Below are positions 26,501 through 64,000 of a stretch of 64,000 bases of DNA, one piece after another. Both the position numbers and the translations under genes were made by a program. Under the pieces are notes generated by a model. It saw only the letters and a list, made by a program, of their open reading frames with translations, did no database searches and was not told the DNA's origin. The DNA is taken from the NCBI GenBank assembly GCA_964020155.1, contig OZ026569.1, positions 3,522,971 through 3,586,970 of the forward strand. Reading direction: 5' to 3'. The stretch comes from Chondrilla cf. caribensis (Eukaryota > Porifera > Demospongiae > Chondrillida > Chondrillidae). How positions within the stretch are numbered: position 1 is the first letter of the stretch; the number at the start of each line of letters is the position of its first letter.

Positions 26501-27287
26501 GAGAGAGATACAGTGGAGGCCGAGAATGAGACATCGTAGTGGATCTAGAAGCCCTCCTGTAGAAGAAAGGAGAGAAAAACACAGGAGGTCCAGAAATCGT
26601 AGTGGATCCAGAAGTCCCCCAGCAAGAGAAAGGAGAGAGATACAGTGGAGGCCGAGAATGAGAAGTTACAGTGGGTCTAGAAGCCCTCCTGTGGAAGGGA
26701 GGAGAGAGAAGTACAGGAGGTCCAGAAGTCGTAGTGGATCTAATAGCCCTTTCCCCACTGGAAGGAAGGAGATACATTGGCGACCAAGAATGAGACATCG
26801 CAGTGGGTCTGGGAGCCCTGCGAGGGAGGAGAGAAGAAACAGACATAGGAGGTCGAGGACTAGGAGTCGTAGCAGATCGAGAGATGCTTCCATCAGAGAT
26901 AGACGAGAGAGACACAGGAGACCATCGAGTCATGATGAATCTCGAGACCCTTTGGTGAGAGACAGTGGAGGAAAGCGCAGTAGATGGAGTACCAGAAGTA
27001 GCAGTGAATCAAGCGGCTCCACCGATGAAGGAGGAGAGAATCGTCAAAAACCAGGTACAAGCTCTCAGGGTGACACTAAGAGACGCTGGAGATCACGAAC
27101 AAGAAGTCGCAGTAAATCTGTGAGCTCTCCTATGGAAACTGAACAAAACAAGAGGAGATCAGAAAGCCGTAGTAGGTCCACAAGTAAGGACAAGGGTGGT
27201 CCTGAAACCAGCAACCACACCCCCATAAGATATCCCCAGAGACACGAGAAACCCCGGGCGTCAAGTAGTAGCTCCTCGGGGCGTTAA
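21175..27287 (+). CDS. NKTR/PPIG: NKTR/PPIG-type nuclear cyclophilin with RS domain
   Basis: Ten exons: 21175-21223, 21329-21403, 21885-21992, 22059-22103, 22821-22908, 23525-23554, 23767-24075, 24140-24332, 25001-25042 and 26163-27287, coding 687 aa. Residues about 1-178 are a cyclophilin peptidyl-prolyl isomerase domain. It keeps the catalytic Arg in [18 protein letters not shown], and HLDGVHVVFG, with His at the site of the CypA Trp, as in other large cyclophilins. A Ser/acidic and Lys-rich linker follows (about 190-235), then the family motif SGREIKGRG at about 303-311 and RYRTPPSEF at the start of the last exon. The C-terminal 370 residues are an RS domain containing alternating 23- and 21-residue repeats (26466-26861). 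By family this is a spliceosome-associated, speckle-located isomerase. NKTR and PPIG cannot be separated here. Start at 21175 is the first ATG that opens the cyclophilin fold ([12 protein letters not shown]). Confidence 0.93.
21643..21822 (+). repeat. (TG)n array, NKTR-type gene intron 2
   Basis: About 180 bases of TG with ACATG interruptions near 21740-21763, ending 63 bases before exon 3. Confidence 0.95.
22376..22745. repeat. 26-bp minisatellite, NKTR-type gene intron 4
   Basis: About fourteen copies of a 26-bp unit containing ACCACCATACTTGTCCCTAT. A period of 26 leaves all three plus-strand frames open, which produces long but spurious ORFs. Confidence 0.95.
23092..23317 (+). repeat. Dispersed repeat, partner of 14986-15203
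   Basis: Located in NKTR-type intron 5; matches the CCDC148 intronic copy in inverted orientation over about 215 bases. Confidence 0.8.
23561..23665 (+). repeat. (TG)n-rich tract after exon 6 donor, NKTR-type gene
   Basis: Begins seven bases after the donor at 23555; TG runs mixed with CATG words. Confidence 0.9.
24585..24935. repeat. Irregular GTGCTGGTGGTG-rich minisatellite, NKTR-type intron 8
   Basis: Many imperfect copies of GTGCTGGTGGTGTCC and GTGCTAGTGGTGATCC of variable spacing. No fixed period. Confidence 0.85.
25150..25505. repeat. 63-bp minisatellite, NKTR-type intron 9
   Basis: About five copies of a 63-bp unit (GAACCTTGTTAGTCCGAC ... TACACATGCATGCAAT). The GAACCTTGTTAATCCGACA phrase resembles MITE family B ends. 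Confidence 0.9.
25905..26145. repeat. 35-38-bp minisatellite next to the exon 10 acceptor
   Basis: About seven copies of a unit with CACTGATCCACAATTGATG and TTTTTGCTATCA. It supplies pyrimidine-rich sequence right up to the acceptor at 26161-26162. Confidence 0.9.
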
Positions 27288-27817
27288 ATGCCCAAGAGGT
27301 GAAACGGATTTCCGGAACCTTTGAAGTGAAATTCTATTAATTGAATTCACCTGGGTGGCATGAACAGCGGTCATCCGCCATTTATCTCTCTATAATAGAT
27401 ATGGCAATGGACTTGTAGTATCGTTTGTGTGTCGTGTGTGTATACGTGAACTTGTTAGCTGTGTTCTCGCCGAGTCGTATAGCTCTCCATCGTTTACTAC
27501 TCCTTCAAGATAACCGGGATTAAGGTGAGGTTTATACGTGTACTGTATTTAGCGAAACATTACATTACGTGTACTGTATTTCGATATAATGGTGAAACGG
27601 TACGCCCAGTAGCTATAAACTGTAGAAATTTTCGTACGCGAGTGTTCATCCAGTAAGTACAATCCCATTGACTACACACGCACCTAGTACAGGTCGCGTA
27701 TTACGCTATACAAGCCTCGCATTCTCATTAGGAGGGGCAGGCTGAAGGCTGTATAACAGTCCTCGAGCTCGTTGTCATCCGTACGAAAAGGACACGCACC
27801 GCACACACACACACACA

Positions 27818-27890
<73 letters not shown>

Positions 27891-28312
27891 ACACACACAC
27901 ACACACACAGTTTACAGAAATAAACCAACAAGTATCGACAATAAGCAAATTTCAATAAGAAACATTATAGATTAAACAGACACTAGCGGGCATACTCAAT
28001 AAGCACAATACCTAGTATGCATATGAGTATGTATCAGGCTTTGGTAAAATGTCCCTTGCCTGCAACATTGTAACTGATGTATCTTTTATCGGAGAACAGT
28101 ACACAATTTTCACGACATCCATAATAAATAGACATTGGGACCATTTTATGGTCTGGCTCCTCAAGACTATGCCGCAAATGTTTCAACCCCAGTGCTGTTC
28201 TTATGTTGACACTTTGTGCATTTCTGTATGGCATTGTGGGTGTGCAGTTTGTCAACAGTGCGTGCCCGTGTTGTAAACTTGTGAACAATACGATGAATTC
28301 TGACCAAAACTA
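27288..28312. other. Intergenic region after the NKTR-type gene
   Basis: No gene recognised. It includes the NKTR-type 3' UTR, a (CA)n array at 27800-27909, and unassigned sequence. No AATAAA is seen close behind the stop; one occurs near 27922. Confidence 0.6.
27800..27909. repeat. (CA)n microsatellite, intergenic
   Basis: About 110 bases of CA with two T interruptions. Confidence 0.95.
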
Positions 28313-28394
28313 CAGTGGAGTACACTCAAGCAAACTTGCTTAACTGAAGGATGTGTATAATTCGAATAGGTGTAGCCGTCCAAACAGTGGGATG

Positions 28395-28480
28395 TGATGG
28401 AACAGTGGGAAATTATGGGATGCAATGGGCTCGATCTCCTGGACTGGCAATTTTTTCTCCAGCACCCCCTAACACCAACC
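28395..28480 (+). mobile_element. Degenerate tRNA-derived SINE-like segment
   Basis: Has an A-box-like TGGAACAGTGG and a B-box-like GGCTCGATCTCC, then CTGGCAATTTTTTCTCC. The part after the B box parallels the better tRNA-like copy at 49729. Confidence 0.4.
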
Positions 28481-28644
28481 AGAGTATGACTGCCAACAAA
28501 CTGATCCGAACTAACTGATTTTCGTTGATTTGTGTTGTCTGTGTTTGTTTGTAAATCATGCAATGTACTTATCAGTGGGCGTCCTGAAGAGTAGCTTCAT
28601 AGCTAAGTGATTCCCCACTTGAAATAGATGATGATTATTATTAT

Positions 28645-28808
28645 TACAGTGAAACCTCTCTAATCCGACACTCAATGGGAACTGAGAATAATGTTGGATT
28701 AGGAGTGCCTATTACCACACTTACGTATGGTGACTGTACTTCATATAATGGTCGGATTAGAGAGAATGTTGGATTATAGAGGTGTCGGATTAGCAAGGTT
28801 TCACTGTA
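28645..28808. mobile_element. MITE, family B, nested
   Basis: Element 28647-28806, TA on both sides, begins CAGTGAAACCTCTCTAATCC and ends AGCAAGGTTTCACTG. It is the inverted counterpart of 6909-7084 and is inserted in a family G element, so it is the younger of the two. Confidence 0.87.
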
Positions 28809-28949
28809 TTGTTATAAGTCAAATGGGTGTAGCTGTCCAACGGTCTCTCATTCAGAGCACTGATCTCTGATGGAAGATAGTTTGATGCATGTAAATTGAA
28901 TTTATATTTCAGCGTCCCCGCAGTTTTGACTTATCTGGACTCCACTGTA

Positions 28950-29626
28950 TTTGTCACTACTAATTTGGTCTAATCTTTATTGTATGAATTATAGTATTAA
29001 ATTTAATATGCGTAACAATGTGTGCATATAGTATATTTTGCTGTATCAGCATAGAGTTTTCATTACCACCTCACCAATGATAGTTAATTTGTATGTGATT
29101 TTCCTAATTCACGGTAAAGACATCACTCATCTGAGGTTGCGACCACCAATCTACATGTGCTATTTTTTGAATACCTATGTAATCTTTGATCGCATCAATT
29201 AATTCAATAATTATCATTAAGTGATCAAGTGCATCTATCTTGAAGGTAAAACAAATCCTTGTTAATCTGCCAAGATGCTACTATAATCGACGTGATGGGT
29301 TATAACAAATTCAGATATTGCCAGGAATTGTAACTCCTTGTGAATGAACACATACACACAAATGTGGTGAATAAATAGATTTGATCTGTAGCTTTACAGG
29401 GCTTTTTCAGAGCTGGCAGTTCTGTTGTCAAATGGACTACATACTAATAGAAATATCAGCTGTTACAAATTTGCAAAACTTCCCACCTGCCAAATTTGAT
29501 ACCCGACCAATATTTCTGGCTATACAATGGTGGTTGTATGAAGCATACGTACGTATGTATACATGTATTGAAACTCAAGAGAATTTATTGCTTGATCTGT
29601 TCTTATGTTTCTTCAGGTAACGTAAG
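28950..29626. other. Intergenic region/upstream region of the PTPN3/4-type gene
   Basis: AT-rich with no gene seen. A CTTCAG at 29611-29616, ten bases before the start codon, could be the acceptor of an upstream 5' UTR exon. Confidence 0.45.
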
Positions 29627-52857
<23,231 letters not shown>

Positions 52858-53843
52858 CATGAACTGCTACACACAAGACTGCTATCTCTGATAGCACTGT
52901 GCTATCTAATCAATCGTTTACTATTAATGTCATTTTCATACCATTAAAGCCTTTTGCTCTCAAGCGAGCAAACATGCACATTGAACCATTTGTTCCAAGA
53001 AACATGATGTAATGATAATTAATGTTATTATTGTAATCAAAACTAATTTCCACATGCATGAGTTGATGCACATGTCTTCCTCCAAGTCTTTTTGTTTGAA
53101 TTATTTTTAGCACTTTATACAGTTCACACATGTATACCTTGAATTCCACAGTTTTTGTCATGATCGGTAATAAACATATTATGAATAATTAATGTGAAAG
53201 TACTCATTGATTGCATATAAGGATAGGCAAATTGATATCATTGCATGTTGTGCATGTATGAGGTTCTACCCTGCACATGCAATTCGTTATAATAATCATA
53301 CTGTACGTACGTACATTATAGCAAAATTAATGAATGCTATGCTTATAGTATATACATAATTATTCAATTACGTATTTGCAGTAGTATTATTGTATGAAAT
53401 AATTACATATAATATGTATGGCTATACGTAGTAATTATCATATGCATAATCATATTATATTATGTGATTATAGGTATGGGCTTGATGAAGCACATTCACC
53501 TCAATATATGAAATATAGACGAAATTGATTTAAAGAAGGACATAATACAGGCTGAAAATTTTTCAAAAAAATAAAAATACAAGTTGATCAGACGAACACA
53601 ATTTTAAACTGACTGCATGCCAGTGAGAAAGTTTAATGTTTTGGTCACAATGTACAAAATAAACACCATATATCTATGACTCCAAGTATAGTCAAACACA
53701 GTTCGGTATCATTGTACATCAAATTTAATGTCATATGTGATTGAAGTCGTATGGTCCATCATATTAACATCCTGTGATACTGCAGTGGATGGGATATACA
53801 TGCCCAGACCTCATCCGATGCTCATGGTCTGCAAAATTAAAGC
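52858..53843. other. Convergent intergenic region
   Basis: Separates the phosphatase gene (plus) from the GTPase gene (minus). AT-rich, no gene seen. A plus-strand AATAAA at 53169-53174 is the likely phosphatase poly-A signal. Minus-strand ATTAAA words near 53632 and 53718 could serve the GTPase gene. Confidence 0.6.
53169..53174 (+). terminator. Poly-A signal AATAAA for the phosphatase gene
   Basis: About 310 bases beyond the stop codon; the only canonical plus-strand signal noted in the gap. Confidence 0.5.
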
Positions 53844-54674
53844 TCATTGTCTCCAACTGTGTAATTGTGGGTGTGATTCTGATGTGGTACGTCTCAATTT
53901 CTGAAACCTTTTCTTGAAGCTCTTCTTCACAGTGGAGAGGTAACTCGTACTAGTGGATCTCTCCATCTTGCACATCTGACTTGCAATGTGGTCTTCTATG
54001 GACTTGCCACGAGGCCATGTGGACCGGCGAGTCTTCTTGGCTCTATTTTCCAAATGCTGCAATACTTTGCTGAAGATGGCTAAAACGCTTTCCGAAGTTC
54101 GTGCCGAGCATTCGAAGTAGTGGGTCGCCCCGGAACGAAGCAACAGTGCCCACAAACTGGCATGGTTGACGTGGAGAGAGTTCATCTTGCTTATGGAACT
54201 CTCTCTCTCGACATCCTCTTCACCTGTCAGGTAACCACTGGAATCACTGTCGACGTTGGCACTTGTAGCAGTGCAGTCCACCGAGAACTTCCGCAGTGTT
54301 CTGAGAAGATCTTTTTTGCAGCCTACGAGGAAATACGGCTTGTTCGGGCAATGAGCAGTGACTTCGGGGATCCATTTCCTCTCCACGTTGCCTATCGAGG
54401 TAGGGGAGGTGAGATCGAAGCAAATTAAAACTGCGTCCGCTTCCGGGTAAACAAACTTTCTTAGTTCGTAGCCATCACCGGCATCTTCTCCGGAGGTGTC
54501 GTAGATCTTTAGCTGAACGAGGCCGTCCGCACCGTTGATCTCCGCGTGATAATCTTCAAAAACGGTCTCAAAGTGATTCGTGGTGAATATATTCGAGCTA
54601 ATCATGGAAGCCAGAGAAGATTTCCCGCAAGCAGGGTCACCCACAAGAACAATAATCTTGGAATCGTTAGCCAT
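53844..54674 (-). CDS. Rnd-like atypical Rho-family GTPase, intronless
   Basis: 276 aa in one exon. The start is the ATG at 54674 (MANDSKIIVLVG), the first true ATG. Core numbering matches RhoA for the first 64 residues. P-loop GDPACGKSS at 12-20, switch I T37 with VFEDY at 38-42, switch II DTSGED at 59-64, GCKKDL at 118-123 and ECSA at 188-191. The DTSG, DAVLICFD and GCK(K/S)DL forms are those of the Rnd subgroup, which binds GTP with little hydrolysis. At sites equivalent to Ras 12, 59 and 61 it has P14, S61 and E63. About 30 extra Ser/Asp-rich residues lie between G4 and G5. The tail has a polybasic VKKSFKKRFQKLRR (249-262) and ends HSWRQ with no CAAX box, so prenylation is not expected. 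Rnd membership is inference; a divergent Rho or retrocopy is possible. Confidence 0.82.
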   Translation of the reverse strand: MANDSKIIVLVGDPACGKSSLASMISSNIFTTNHFETVFEDYHAEINGADGLVQLKIYDTSGEDAGDGYELRKFVYPEADAVLICFDLTSPTSIGNVERKWIPEVTAHCPNKPYFLVGCKKDLLRTLRKFSVDCTATSANVDSDSSGYLTGEEDVERESSISKMNSLHVNHASLWALLLRSGATHYFECSARTSESVLAIFSKVLQHLENRAKKTRRSTWPRGKSIEDHIASQMCKMERSTSTSYLSTVKKSFKKRFQKLRRTTSESHPQLHSWRQ

Positions 54675-54997
54675 TTCTCCTTCACTCAATGTGGCATTCA
54701 AGCACAGCTATAAACAAACCTGCGCGAAACGCTTCTTTTATACCTGCCGGTCGTTCTACTTCCCACGATACGTACAGGAAGTTGTGTAGGTCACATGATC
54801 AACACGTGATGAGTGTGTAGGCGGAAGAGACGCGCGGTGAATGGCTTCTTGAAATTGCTCGGGAATATACGCTCTTACCTCCTCGGTACAGGTATGTTAG
54901 CATATTACATTGTTACATTAACACTTCTCATATACACTCATAGCTTTCGTGTTCATTTACTAAGAAATGTTATATAAATTGCTGTTTCGTTACTTGC
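54675..54997. promoter_or_regulatory. Shared divergent promoter region, Rnd-like GTPase/FERM gene
   Basis: 323 bp between divergent start codons. No core element assigned; positional evidence only. Confidence 0.45.
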
Positions 54998-63017
<8,020 letters not shown>

Positions 63018-63049
63018 GTGTGTTTAAAGCGCGTACATGCATGTAAACA

Positions 63050-63290
63050 TGTATATGTATGTATGTGTGTATGTATGTATGTATGTATGCGTGTATGTAT
63101 GTGTGTATGTATGTATGTATGTATGTACGTGTGTATGTATGTATATATGTATGTACATGTATGTATGTATGTATGTATATTATATGTATCATTGTATGTA
63201 CTTACGTATGTATGTGTATGTACCTATGTATGTATATGTACATACGTATGTATGTATGTATGTATGTCTATGTATACTGTATTATGTAGT
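63050..63290. repeat. (TATG)n microsatellite
   Basis: Tetranucleotide TATG with TACG variants, 33 bases after the exon 4 donor. Confidence 0.95.
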
Positions 63291-64000
63291 GTGGTTTTAG
63301 TTAGCAAAAACCTTTTTAGTAATAGTTATAGTTATTTGAATGAAGACAGAAATTAGAATTAGTTATAGTATGTAGCCAATTTCTAGATTTTAGTTATAGT
63401 TACAGTTCTTGCCTTAAAATGCAATTACTGCAGCACCCATCATATCCGGATGGCATGGGATCAAAGGTGCCCGTAACTACAATATGAAACCAATGATTCA
63501 TTAAATTTGTATAGCACTGAGGATATTATGTCATTCGGTCATCATTGCATATGTAAACATACAATAACATCAGGTATAACAGTTGTTACAAAAATATGTA
63601 TGTACGTATATATTTAAGTTACAGTTACAGTAATGATGTGTGTTTTACATATACACTCTAACATCATTATATGCTCATGTATACACAGTTCCCAATGCTT
63701 CTAGTCTCCACTAATCTGTATATGAATACCGGTACAACATTTCCACTTAATGGGAACAATTTTATAGTGCTAATATGGTCTCTTTGTGCTCTAACATAGT
63801 CTTGTACAGTAACTATAACATTTGTGGCAGATATTTGATTATAGTTTCAGTTAGGGACATCATTTACATTTCTAGTTACGGTTATAGTCTTTTGAAGGTG
63901 ACTCCTGGTCTTTTAGTTAGTTACAGTTATGATTAATTAAAAGGTCCAGAGCATTACTAAAACATATTTTAGTCATAGTTATGATTAATCAAAACTACAC
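63291..64000. other. FERM gene intron 4 to window end
   Basis: AT-rich. Scattered TAGTTATAGTTA words occur at 63300-63410 and 63830-64000. No exon of the FERM gene was recognised here. Confidence 0.6.

Larger units (their letters stand above)
28311..28949. mobile_element. MITE, family G, carrying a nested family B insertion
   Basis: Outer element 28313-28947, flanked by TA, begins CAGTGGAGTACACTCAAG and ends CTTATCTGGACTCCACTG. It contains a complete TA-flanked family B element at 28647-28806 and a tRNA-like segment near 28395-28460. Without the nested copy it is about 475 bases. Confidence 0.78.

Noticed and set aside
54120..54428. Plus-strand ORF of 102 codons antisense to the GTPase
   Set aside because: A shadow of the conserved GTPase reading frame on the minus strand.

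Overview
The window is eukaryotic and reads as an intron-rich metazoan genome. It holds seven host protein genes (six spliced, one intronless), one intact retrotransposon ORF, and an unusually dense load of short inverted-repeat transposons, minisatellites and (CA/TG)n tracts. Exon boundaries were set by GT/AG sites with matching phase, so the spliced products are hand-assembled models, not transcript-supported. The protein set (FERM-PDZ tyrosine phosphatase, Rnd-like GTPase, GALNT, NKTR-type cyclophilin, ZNF277, CCDC148) is typical of animals. The compact clusters and the style of the retroelement suggest an early-branching marine invertebrate such as a sponge; that last step is inference.

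Layout: 1-1938 repeats and unassigned sequence; 1939-5585 an R2-type (restriction-like endonuclease) non-LTR retrotransposon with one intact 1091-aa ORF and an A40 tail; 6132-12522 (minus) a complete six-exon polypeptide GalNAc-transferase; 12942-16827 CCDC148; 16871-21057 ZNF277; 21175-27287 an NKTR/PPIG-type RS cyclophilin; 27288-29626 intergenic with nested MITEs; 29627-52857 a 29-exon PTPN3/4-type phosphatase; 53844-54674 (minus) an intronless Rnd-like small GTPase; 54998-63017 the first four exons of a second FERM-domain gene that runs off the right edge.

GALNT and CCDC148 are head to head (419 bp between start codons), and so are the Rnd-like GTPase and the second FERM gene (323 bp). 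CCDC148, ZNF277 and NKTR follow head to tail with only 43 and 117 bp between stop and next start. The phosphatase, the Rnd-like GTPase and the second FERM protein are all cortical or cytoskeletal regulators by family; a functional link between them here is only a guess.

The most notable non-genic structure is a set of at least seven MITE families flanked by TA, whose ends share the form CAGTG(G/A)AACC...GGTT(C/T)CACTG. Several minisatellites in introns look like amplified ends of these elements. A second pattern is that (TG)n tracts on the sense strand sit directly at or just after many 5' splice sites.
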